Positions 12,247 through 20,679 of a stretch of 64,000 nt of DNA are shown piece after piece. Origin of the DNA: Salvelinus alpinus (lineage: Eukaryota > Chordata > Actinopteri > Salmoniformes > Salmonidae); the NCBI RefSeq assembly GCF_045679555.1, contig NC_092091.1, positions 79,996,364 to 80,060,363 on the forward strand, written 5' to 3'. How positions within the stretch are numbered: position 1 is the stretch's first letter; every line of letters starts with the position of its first letter. The position numbers and the translations under genes are program-made. The notes under the pieces were generated by a model that had not been told where the DNA came from, did no database searches, and was given only the letters and a program-made list of their open reading frames with translations.

Positions 12247-12342
12247 GAACACTACTACTGACACTATTTTACTACTACTACTAATACTACTACTATTACT
12301 ACTACAACCGCTACGACTACTACTAAACACTGTCAGTATTTT

Positions 12343-12395
<53 letters not shown>

Positions 12396-12450
12396 TTACT
12401 ACTACCACCACCATCAACACCGCCACTATTTTTAATACTACTGCTACTAT

Positions 12451-12494
<44 letters not shown>

Positions 12495-12531
12495 TCAACA
12501 CCGCCACTATTTTTAATACTACTGCTACTAT

Positions 12532-12578
<47 letters not shown>

Positions 12579-13020
12579 TCAACACCGCCACTATTTTTAA
12601 TACTACTGCTACTACTAATACTATTACAACTACTACTACTACTACTACTACCACTACCACTATCACCGCTACTACTACTACTTCTACCACCACCACCATT
12701 TTTACTACTACTACTAATTAAACTACTGCTACTACTAATACTAATACTAATACTACTACCACTACCACTACAACCGCTACTACTAATACTAATACTAATA
12801 CTACTACTACTACTACTACCACTACCACTACTACCGCTACTACTACTACTTCTACCACCACCACTATTTTTACTACTACTACTACTAATTAAACTACTGC
12901 TACTACTAATACTAATCCTATTACTACTACTACTACCACTACCACTACTACTACTACTAATTAAACTACTGCTACTACCACTACCACTACTACTACTAAT
13001 TAAACTACTGCTACTACTAC
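12247..13020. repeat. ACT trinucleotide repeat, second block
   Basis: Continuation of the triplet array with more ACC, ATC and TTT triplets. It contains several near-identical 80-100-bp sub-blocks ending in 'caacaccgccactattttta', evidence of segmental duplication inside the array. It runs directly into the L2 LINE. Confidence 0.95.
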
Positions 13021-15284
13021 TAAAATGGCGCCAGAAGAAATGGCAGCAGTTTTACGGGTGCCCAACCAATTGTGCCATTATGTGGTTTTATTCGCGTTAT
13101 TTGTAACTTATTTTGTACATAATGTTTCTGCAACTGTATCTTACGGCAGAAAAGAGCTTCTGGATATCAGGACAGCGATCACTCACCTCGGATTAGACAA
13201 AGATTTTTTCAACAACAAGCAAGACTCACATGATATTCTCCAAACACCCAGCAGGGTCAACATCCCAGTTATTCGCAACAGGAAGCGACGCAGGTACAGA
13301 GGACGAAGAGCCGGATGCCTCGTCAGGACCCACAGAAGGCGAGTAGGAAAGCTGCCGTTACCGTCAATATTACTCACAACGTGCAATCATTGGATAATAA
13401 ACTAGACGAGGTACGATCACGAATATCCTACCAACGGGACATCAAAAACTGTAATATCCTATGTTTCACGGAATGACGAGTTAAATCACTTCTATGCTCG
13501 CTTCGAGGCAAGCAACACTGAGGCATGCATGAGAGCATCAGCTGTTCCGGACGACTGTGTGATCACGCTCTCCGTAGCCGACGTGAGTAAGACCTTTAAA
13601 CAGGTCAACATACACAGGGCTGCGGGGCCAGACGGATTATCAGGACGTGTGCTCCGGGCATGTGCTGACCAACTGCCAGGTGTCTTCACTGACATTTTCA
13701 ACATGTCCCTGATTGAGTCTGTAATACCATACTTCAAGCAGACCACCATAGTCCCTGTGCCCAAGAACACAAAGGCAACCTGCCTAAATGACTACAGACC
13801 CGTAGCACTCACGTCAGTAGCCATGAAGTACTTTGAAAGGCTGGTATTGGCTCACATCAACACCATTATCCCAGAAACCCTAGACCCACTCTAATTTGCA
13901 TACCGCCCAAACAGATCCACAGATGATGCAATCGCTATTGCACTCCACACTGCCCTTTCCCACCTGGACAAAAGGAACACCTATGTGAGAATGCTATTCG
14001 TTGACTACAGCTCAGCGTTCAACACCATAGTACCCTCAAAGCTCATCACTAAGCTAAGGAACCTGGGACTAAACACCTCCCTCAAACTGGATCCTGGACT
14101 TCCTGACGGGCCGCCCCCAGGTGGTGAGGGTAGGTAACAACACATCTGCCACACTGATCCTCAACACTGGAGCTCCCCAGGGGTGCGTGCTCAGTCCCCT
14201 CCTGTACTCCCTGTTCACCCACGACAGCATGGCCAGGCACGACTCCAACACCATCATTAAGTTTGCTGACGACACAACAGTGGTAGGCCTGATCACAGAC
14301 AACGACGAGACAGCGTATAGGGAGGAGGTCAGAGACCTGACAACGACGAGACAGCGTATAGGGAGGAGGTCAGAGACCTGACAACAACGAGACAGCCTAT
14401 AGGGAGGAGGTCAGAGACATGGCCGTGTGGTGCCAGAATAACAACCTCTCCCTCAACGTAACCAAGACTAAGGAGATGATTGTGGACTACAGGAATTGGA
14501 GCACCGAGCACGCCCCCATTCTCATCGACGGGGCTGTAGTGGAGCAGGTTGAGAGCTTCAAGTTCCTTGGTGTCCACATCACCAACAAACTAGAATGTTC
14601 CAAACACACCAAGACAGTCGTGAAGAGGGCCCGACAAAGCCTATTCCCCCTCAGGAAACTAAAAGGATTTGGCATGGGTCCTGAGATCCTCAAAAGGTTC
14701 TACAGCTGCAACATCGAGAGCATCCTGACCGGTTGCATCACTGCCTGGTACGGCAATTGCTCGGCCCAGTACATCACTTGGGCAAAGCTGCCTGCCATCT
14801 AGAACCTCTACACCAGGCGGTGTCAGAGGAAGGCCCTAAAAATTGTCAAAGACCCCAGCCACTCCAGTCATAGACTGTTCTCTCTACTACCGCATGGCAA
14901 GCGGTACCGGAGTGCCAGTCTAGGACAAAAAGGCTTCTCAACAGTTTTTACCCCCAAGCCATAAGACTCCTGAACAGGTAACCAAATGGTGCCCCCCCAA
15001 CCCCTCTTTTACGCTGCTGCTACTTTCTGTTCATCATATATGCATAGTCACTTTAACCATACCTACATGTACATACTACCTCAATAAGCTTGACTAACCG
15101 GTGTCTGTATATAGCCTTGCTACTGTTATTTTCAAATGTATTTTTACTGTTGTTTTATTTCTTTACTTACACACACACACACACCACACACACCTTTTAT
15201 TTCGCACTATTGGATAGAGCCTGTAAGTAAGCATTTCACTGTAAGGTCTACACCTGTTGTATTCGGCGCAGGTGAAAAATAAAC
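13021..15284 (+). mobile_element. L2-type LINE, internally deleted
   Basis: Plus-strand non-LTR retrotransposon of the fish L2/CR1 group. 13025-13405 gives an N-terminal region (VSYGRKELLDIRTAITHLGL and an Arg-rich patch) and the first residues of the endonuclease, which shift frame near 13385. At about 13470 the sequence jumps from the endonuclease start (...NILCFTE) straight to the pre-RT region (NHFYARFEASNTE), so most of the endonuclease is deleted. RT pieces follow: an AAGPDGLSGRVL and NDYRPVALTS region at 13529-13894, [20 protein letters not shown] and [10 protein letters not shown] at 14121-14300, and FKFLGVHIT at 14419-14800, with in-frame stops (for example at 13892 and 14800). A 41-bp segment is repeated three times at 14299-14418. 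The 3' end (GTATTCGGCGCAGGTG...AATAAA) is L2-like. Not functional. Confidence 0.88.
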
Positions 15285-15300
15285 GCTGAGAAGGACTTAC

Positions 15301-15408
15301 GAAGGACATATGACTTGCTTTCCCTTTTTGACTTTCTTAGCAGGTTTTCCTCCACTCTCTGCAGACTGGGCTAGAGTTAGCAGGAGGATAATTATCATCA
15401 GCTCCATT
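15301..15408 (-). CDS. glrb: glrb first coding exon with signal peptide
   Basis: The minus-strand ATG is at 15407-15405. It opens MELMIIILLLTLAQSAES, a typical signal peptide with a hydrophobic core, followed by a Lys-rich stretch (KPAKKVKKGKQ) and VICPS. Human GLRB has a signal peptide, a KKGKGKKK-type run and YLCPSQQS at the same place. The donor is TTC|GTAAGT. The ATG is preceded by CTTTCCAACAG, a good acceptor one base before the start, so the 5'UTR is spliced as in mammalian GLRB. I chose this ATG because it is the only one in the exon that yields the signal peptide. Exon phase (two bases left over) fits the next exon exactly. Confidence 0.9.
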
Positions 15409-15427
15409 CTGTTGGAAAGATAAACAT

Positions 15428-15600
15428 TTAGATATACAGTGGGGTCCAACATTATTGACATCCTTGATAAATATGAGCAAAAAGACTGTATAAAATAAAT
15501 AAAACAAATACTGAGCTATATTGTTTTTACAATTATTTTATTCTAATACAAATGTTCAGACAGAGATTTTGTTTAATAAGTAATCATAATTTTTTTCTCT
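15428..15600. mobile_element. Tc1-type transposon end
   Basis: Starts TATACAGTGGGGTCCAACA and continues 'ttattgacatccttgataa', the terminal inverted repeat style of a salmonid Tc1 family inserted at TA. It lies in the glrb intron between the 5'UTR exon and the first coding exon. The matching interior follows at 16.0-16.6 kb. Confidence 0.75.
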
Positions 15601-15623
15601 CAAGAAGATAAGGGTCAAAATGA

Positions 15624-16015
15624 TTATCAGCCCTGTTCATCGTTGATAAACATTTAGATATACAGTGGGATCCAACATTATCAGCCCTGTTCATCGTTGA
15701 TAAACATTTAGATATACAGTGGGATCCAACATTATCAGCCCTGTTCATCGTTGATAAACATTTAGATATACAGTGGGATCCAACATTATCAGCCCTGTTC
15801 ATCCATGATAAACATTTAGATATACAGTGGGATCCAACATTATCAGCCCTGTTCATCGTTGATAAACATTTAGATATACAGTGGGATCCAACATTATCAG
15901 CCCTGTTCATCGTTGATAAACATTTAGATATAGAGTGGGATCCAACATTATCAGCCCTGTTCATCGTTGATAAACATTTAGATATACAGTGGAATCCAAC
16001 ATTATCAGCCCTGTT
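15624..16015. repeat. 54-bp minisatellite built from a Tc1 insertion junction
   Basis: Seven copies of a 54-bp unit. Each contains GATAAACATTTAGATATACA, the host flank seen once at 15420-15437, followed by CAGTGGGATCCAACATT, the Tc1 terminus, then ATCAGCCCTGTTCATCGTT. The unit therefore spans the junction between host DNA and the element end. A 160-codon minus-strand open frame across it is an artefact (54 is divisible by three). Confidence 0.9.
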
Positions 16016-16016
16016 C

Positions 16017-16395
16017 TGAATCTGATTGGCGAACACATTGGTTGGGATCTTATACCATTCCTCCATACAGAATCTGATCTGGAGAACACATTGGTTGGGA
16101 TCTTATACCATTCCTCCATACAGAATCTGATCTGGAGAACACATTGGGTGGGATCTTATACCATTCCTCCATACAGAATCTGATCTGGAGAACACATTGG
16201 GAGGGATCTTATACCATTCCTCCATACAGAATCTGACTGGCGAACACATTGGGTGGGATCTTATACCATTCCTCCATACAGAATCTGACTGGCGAACACA
16301 TTGGGGGGGATCTTATACCATTCCTCCATACAGAATCTGATTGGAGAACACATTGGGGGGGATCTTATACCATTCCTCCATACAAAATCTTTCCA
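16017..16395. repeat. 52/53-bp minisatellite inside a Tc1 element
   Basis: Seven copies of a unit of the type GAACACATTGGGTGGGATC...CCATTCCTCCATACAGAAT, part of the interior of the same Tc1 family (reverse orientation of its transposase). It is followed by single-copy Tc1 interior to about 16448. Confidence 0.88.
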
Positions 16396-16448
16396 GATCC
16401 TTTGTCTGTGCTTATGCCCTCTTCAAATAAAACCACATGTTTTGTGTG

Positions 16449-16546
16449 AAGGGTTCTACCTGGAACCAAAAAGGGTTCTTCAAAGGGTTCTCCTATGGAG
16501 GCTGCCGAAGAACCCTTTTAGGTTGTAGTTAGCACCTTAAGAGTGT
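16449..16546. mobile_element. Small MITE-like repeat
   Basis: AAGGGTTCTACCTGGAACC at one end and CCCTTTTAGGTTGTAG near the other, with AGGGTTCTTCAAAGGGTTCT between. This is a common fish MITE pattern. It interrupts the Tc1 remnant, whose sequence resumes in inverted orientation at 16548 (TATGGAGGAATAGTCTAAG). Confidence 0.6.
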
Positions 16547-16718
16547 ATGGAGGAATAGTCTAAGATCCCTCTCAATGTGTTATCCGATCTTATACAACAT
16601 TTTAGAAAAATACTATGCGCCGTTATCCTCGCAAGGTGAGGATAACGGCCACAAAGCTTTTCAGAAAATGTAATATTTGTTAAACAAAATATCTTTCTCT
16701 GACCAATTGTATTAGTAT
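16547..16718. mobile_element. Inverted Tc1 remnant with hairpin
   Basis: Carries TGTATGGAGGAATAGTC, the reverse complement of the 16.0-16.4 kb interior, and a strong hairpin at about 16619-16649 (GCCGTTATCCTC, 6-base loop, GAGGATAACGGC). No coding potential. Confidence 0.65.
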
Positions 16719-17087
16719 ACACTACCGCTCAAAAAGTTTGGGGTCACTTAGAAATGTTTGGCAGCTTCATTAAATAGTACCCCGCAAAACACCAGTCTCA
16801 ATGTCAACAGTGAAGAGGCGACTCAGGGAGAAAGGGACAGAGATGGAGATTCAGAGAGAGAGGAGAGATGGAGGTAGAGAAAGAGGGAGAGATGGAGGCA
16901 GAGAGAGAGGAGAGATGGAGGTAGAGAAAGAGGGAGAGAGAGAGGAGAGATTTTTTGTCCATCTTAATCTTTTCTTTTTATTGGCCAGTCTGAGATATGG
17001 ATTTTCCTTCGCAACTCTGCCTAGAAGGCCAGCATCCCGGAGTCGCCTCTTTACTGTTGACGTTGAGACTGGTGTTTTGCGGGTACA
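16719..17087. mobile_element. Folded-back Tc1 remnant with GA-repeat loop
   Basis: Begins with a terminal repeat (TATACACTACCGCTCAAAAA, then GTTTGGGGTCACTTAG) of a familiar salmonid Tc1. It then jumps to transposase-region sequence (CAAAACACCAGTCTCAATGT) at 16771 that recurs in inverted orientation at 17029-17086. The two arms of about 55 bp enclose a (GAGA)n expansion at 16830-16950. The fold-back reflects an internal palindrome of the element enlarged by simple repeat. Confidence 0.75.
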
Positions 17088-17506
17088 TATTATATATAAA
17101 CAGAATAGTCCAACATTATACACATTATATATAAACAGAATAGTCCAACATTATACACATTATATATAAACAGAATAGTCCAACATTATACACATTATAT
17201 ATAAACAGAATAGTCCAACATTATACACATTATATATAAACAGAATAGTCCAACATCTAACACACATTATATATAAACAGAATAGTCCAACATTATACAC
17301 ATTATATATAAACAGAATAGTCCAACATCTAACACACATTATATATAAACAGAATAGTCTAACATTATACACATTATATATAAACAGAATAGTCCAACAT
17401 TATACACATTATATATAAACAGAATAGTCCAACATTATACACATTATATATAAACAGAATAGTCCAACATTATACACATTATATATAAACAGAATAGTCT
17501 AACATC

Positions 17507-17508
<2 letters not shown>
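17088..17508. repeat. 35-bp minisatellite
   Basis: About 12 copies of a unit containing ACATTATATATAAACAGAAT and AGTCCAACATTATAC, with some copies reading CATCTAACAC. It borders the Tc1 remnant on one side and a CA repeat on the other. Confidence 0.93.

Positions 17509-17586
<78 letters not shown>
17509..17586. repeat. (CA)n microsatellite
   Basis: About 39 uninterrupted CA units. Confidence 0.97.
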
Positions 17587-17588
<2 letters not shown>

Positions 17589-17664
17589 TATTCTGGCATT
17601 ACACAAATACTGATTATGTCTACCAACCTTTCTCAGTCATATTGTCCTGACTCATCACAATACA

Positions 17665-17870
17665 ACAGCTGACAGACAGACAGACAGACCGAGAGAGACA
17701 CCAAGGGAGAGAGACTGACAGATAGAGAGAAAGAGACAGAGATGGAGAGGTAGACAGAGAGGAGAGATGGAGAGAGAGAAAGAGGGAGAGATGGAGGGAG
17801 AGAGGGAAAGATGGAGGTAGAGAGGAGAGATTGAAAGAGAGAGGGAAAGAGGAAGAGATAGCATGTCATA
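17665..17870. repeat. GA-rich simple repeat
   Basis: Irregular GAGA/GACA tract, purine-rich on plus and pyrimidine-rich on the glrb transcript strand. It lies just downstream of the putative 5'UTR exon's donor. Confidence 0.9.
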
Positions 17871-17912
17871 ATGAGAGTTACTGCAGAATGAAGAGAGAGC
17901 TGTTTATCTTAC

Positions 17913-18070
17913 CTTGACACGCTGGTTGCTACGCTGGTTGCTGCGATGTTTTAACAACGATGTCGGTTAATGCAGCAGCATCATGTCCTTTCCTCCGTCT
18001 CCTCTCGTGTGCCGTTCTCAAGTTCAACCCAGCTCCTTCCGCCTGCCCGCACAATGACGATATATCTGTC
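17913..18070 (-). other. glrb: Putative glrb 5'UTR exon
   Basis: This is the only non-repetitive, moderately GC-rich block between 17.6 and 18.5 kb. On the minus strand it ends in GTGTCAAG|GTAAGATAAA, a near-perfect donor, which fits the acceptor at CAACAG just before the glrb start codon. The right edge is set only by the start of the GA-rich tract. It contains a short tandem duplication (GCAACCAGCGT twice). An ATG inside the exon (AGGACATGATGCTGC) would give a short upstream frame. The transcription start cannot be located; the CT-rich tract upstream (in transcript orientation) could be part of a TATA-less promoter. Confidence 0.5.
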
Positions 18071-18405
18071 AGAAGAGAGATGGAGGGAGGGAGAGAGGGT
18101 GGTAGAGAGGGAGGTAGGGAGGAAAGAGGGTGGGTAGGAGGGAGCGTACGTGAGTGAGAGAAAGTGAGGGAGTTTGTGAAAATGAGGGATAGAGAGTGTG
18201 TGTGAGAGAGAGGCAGGGAGAGAGAGTGTGTGTGAGAGAGGCAGAGAGAGAGTGTGTGAGAGAGGCAGAGATAGAGAGTGTGAGAGAGTGTGAGAGAGAG
18301 GCAGGGAGAGAGAGTGAGAGAGTCAGGGAGAGAGAGTGAGAGAGAGTCAGGGAGAGAGTCAGGGAGAGGGAGAGTGTGTGTGAGAGAAGCAGGGAGGGAG
18401 ACTGT
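18071..18405. repeat. GA/GTGT-rich simple repeat upstream of glrb
   Basis: AGAGAGAGTGTGTGTGAGAG-type sequence; in glrb orientation it is a CT/CA-rich tract directly upstream of the putative first exon, where the promoter would lie. Open frames across it are artefacts. Confidence 0.9.
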
Positions 18406-18529
18406 GTATGTCAGAGTTGCGTGTTTGTGCATCTGCGCTCTAACATGCGCAGTAGCTCAAGCCCCATGTTAGCAGCACGAGTCCATGCACGAGCACAATG
18501 TCATTGTAATGCACTTTATGGTCCCCTCT

Positions 18530-19066
18530 TTATATTCTACTGCAGAGCACAGTCTTTATATTATACAGTAGAACACAGTCTTATATTCTAGCGTAGAACA
18601 CAGTCTTTACATTCTACAGTAGAACACAGTCTTTATATTCTACAGTAGAACACAGTCTTTATATTCTACAGTAGAACATAGTCTTTATATTCTACAGTAG
18701 AACAGTCTTTATATTCTACAGTAGAACACATTCTTTATATTCTACAGTAGAACACAGTCTTTATATTCTACAGTAGAACAGTCTTTATATTCTACAGTAG
18801 AACAGTCTTTATATTCTACAGTAGAACAGTCTTTATATTCTACAGTAGAACACAGTCTTTATATTCTACAGTAGAACAGTCTTTATATTCTACAGTAGAA
18901 CAGTCTTTATATTCTACAGTAGAACAGTCTTTATATTCTACAGTAGAACAGTCTTTATATTCTACAGTAGAACACAGTCTTTATATTCTACAGTAGAACA
19001 GTCTTTATATTCTACAGTAGAACATAGTCTTTATATTCTACAGTAGAACACAGTCTTTATGTTCCT
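18530..19066. repeat. 24/26-bp minisatellite
   Basis: About 22 copies of AGTCTTTATATTCTACAGT plus AGAAC or AGAACAC; the two lengths alternate irregularly. Confidence 0.95.
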
Positions 19067-19076
19067 CATTAGAATA

Positions 19077-19346
19077 CTGTCACGCTGGTATAAAGGATTT
19101 TGGAGACAAGCGCGGGAATACACAATAGGGTTTTTTAAAACACTCAAAACAAACACGTATACAAAAAAAACTGGGCTGTACCCAAACAATAGAGTGAGGG
19201 TAAACCTTGTTTAATGCCACGGACGATACACGTAATACACAATATATATATACAGTATATAACAGCTGCACCAACGCATAGGTACTCACACCACCAACGG
19301 ACATGGGAACAATAACTGACAAAAACTGAGGGAACAGAGGGCACAT
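19077..19346. other. Interspersed repeat of uncertain class
   Basis: Begins TGTCACGCTGGTATAAAGG; the remainder is A-rich with no coding potential. The opening resembles LTR ends, but no second end or duplication was found, so the class is left open. Confidence 0.35.
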
Positions 19347-19530
19347 ATACAGTGGGGAGAACAAGTATTTGATACACTGCTGATTTTACATGTTTTCCTA
19401 CTTACAAAGCATGTAGAGGTCTTTAATTTTTTATCATAGGTACACTTCAACTGTGAGAGACGTAATCTAAAACAAAATTCCAGAAAATCCCATTGTATGA
19501 TTTTTAAGTAATTCATTTGCTTCTATTCAA
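19347..19530. mobile_element. Tc1-type transposon end
   Basis: TATACAGTGGGGAGAACAAG followed by TATTTGATACACTGCTGATT and TTCCTACTTACAAAGCATG, an abundant salmonid Tc1 terminal repeat. A second copy of the same end occurs at 48927-49012. Only the outer 180 bp is present. Confidence 0.85.
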
Positions 19531-19624
19531 TAGCGGCTGTCTTGCATTAGTGACACACATGCTTTTTATAAAAACTTCACCAAGTGAAGCGTACATTTCC
19601 ATGGTATCACATGTCTTTCATAAA

Positions 19625-19695
19625 AGCACAGATAGGGATTGACACCTTGATCTCCTGTTGACGAGACCGACGCCTTACCACTTGGCCACCATGCC
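19625..19695 (-). pseudogene. tRNA-Thr(CGT)-like pseudogene
   Basis: On the minus strand, GGCATGGTGGCCAAGTGGTA then AGGCGTCGGTCTCGT matches vertebrate tRNA-Thr(CGT) through the anticodon arm. The anticodon arm's 3' half, the T arm (GTGTCAATCCC) and the acceptor 3' side are degraded, so a functional tRNA is unlikely. Confidence 0.65.
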
Positions 19696-19776
19696 ACTCT
19701 ATGCAGCAAGATATTTATCAACATTCTGGAAAGTAGTAGTTGTGTAAATGTGAATTTGGCACACAAATAATCTCAG

Positions 19777-19849
19777 TGGAGAATCTTGGGATTGAACCGA
19801 GGACCTCATACATAAATAGCATGCACTCCCCCTCTGAGCTTTCATCCCA
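19777..19849 (-). pseudogene. tRNA-Ala-like pseudogene
   Basis: On the minus strand, GGGATGAAAGCTCAGAGG, then GCATGCTATTTATGTATGAG and GGTTCAATCCC. It is a decayed version of the tRNA-Ala at 20158-20229: the anticodon loop is altered and the A box is broken. Confidence 0.65.
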
Positions 19850-19939
19850 TTTCATTTGCAGATAAAAAGCAATATTAATACAATGTACTTTTTATATACA
19901 CCACTCCATTGAAACTACAATGAAATGATAGCAGCAATT

Positions 19940-20110
19940 CTTAATACAGGCACGGACAGGGATCGAACACATGAACTTCAGTTTTTGAAAATGATGCCAT
20001 AAAAGTTGGCAAACATGCCACTTCTGTTCTATAAATGTACAAACAGGGATAGAACGCATATTCTTCAGATTACAAAAACAAATTATTTAGCACATCTCTG
20101 TTTCCTGCTT
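19940..20110 (-). other. tRNA-like T-arm remnants
   Basis: Minus-strand GTTCGATCCC-like and GTTCTATCCC-like B-box words, with flanks that recur around 20567-20610 (TTCTTCAGRTTACAAAAACA). They suggest repeated duplication and decay of tRNA-containing segments. No complete cloverleaf. Confidence 0.35.
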
Positions 20111-20157
20111 AGAACTTCAACATTCTGTAGGAGTTGGGTCAATGCAACAATTTAAAA

Positions 20158-20229
20158 TGGAGAAGCTGGGGATTGAACCCAGGACCTCATACATGCGAAG
20201 CATGCGCTCTACCACTGAGCTACATCCCC
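20158..20229 (-). tRNA. tRNA-Ala (anticodon CGC)
   Basis: A 72-nt minus-strand cloverleaf. The acceptor GGGGATG pairs with CTTCTCC with one T-T mismatch and one G-T pair; D arm GCTC/GAGC; anticodon stem CATGC/GTATG with loop TTCGCAT (anticodon CGC); T stem CTGGG/CCCAG with loop TTCAATC; discriminator A. The A box (TAGCTCAGTGG) and B box (GGTTCAATCCC) are intact, and a TTTT terminator follows immediately. It would read GCG alanine codons. The acceptor mismatch means it could be a weak or recently decaying copy. Confidence 0.8.
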
Positions 20230-20247
20230 TTTCTGGAAAATGTATTT

Positions 20248-20512
20248 TTTTAAACTTCACCTTAATTTAACCAGGTAAGCTAGTGGAGAACAAGTTCTCA
20301 TTTACATCTGCGACCTGGCCAAGATAAAGCAAAGCAGCGCAACACAAACAACAACACAGAGTTACACATGGAATAAACAATCGTACAGTCAATAACACAA
20401 TAGAAGAAAAAAAAGAAAGTCTATATACAGTGTGTGCAAATGGCCTGACGAATATGTAGCGAGGGCCAGCCGACTAGAGCATACAGGTCGCAGTGGCCAT
20501 ATCAATTACAAT
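20248..20512. mobile_element. Interspersed salmonid repeat
   Basis: AATTTAACCAGGTAAGCTAG, then GAGAACAAGTTCTCATTTAC and GCGACCTGGCCAAGATAAAG, a pattern I recall as widespread in salmonid DNA. It has no coding potential and I cannot name the class. It is inserted beside the tRNA-Ala gene. Confidence 0.55.
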
Positions 20513-20679
20513 TGACCTTTTCTAATGAAAGTACATTTCCATAATATCATCTATCTTCCATAAACGTCAAACAAGGATTGAACCCATGTTCTTCAGGTTA
20601 CAAAAACAGATGACTTTTCTATTTCCTTCTTAGAATGTCAACATTCTGGAAAGTGGGAGTTGTGCTAAAGCTAATTTAA

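Noticed and set aside
16801-17169. 122-codon frame near the glrb 5'UTR exon
   Set aside because: Crosses a Tc1 remnant, a GA repeat and the 35-bp minisatellite.
17629-18432. Ser/Leu-rich minus-strand frames that could look like a glrb N-terminal extension
   Set aside because: They are GA/CT simple repeat; the glrb start is explained by the signal-peptide exon at 15.3 kb.
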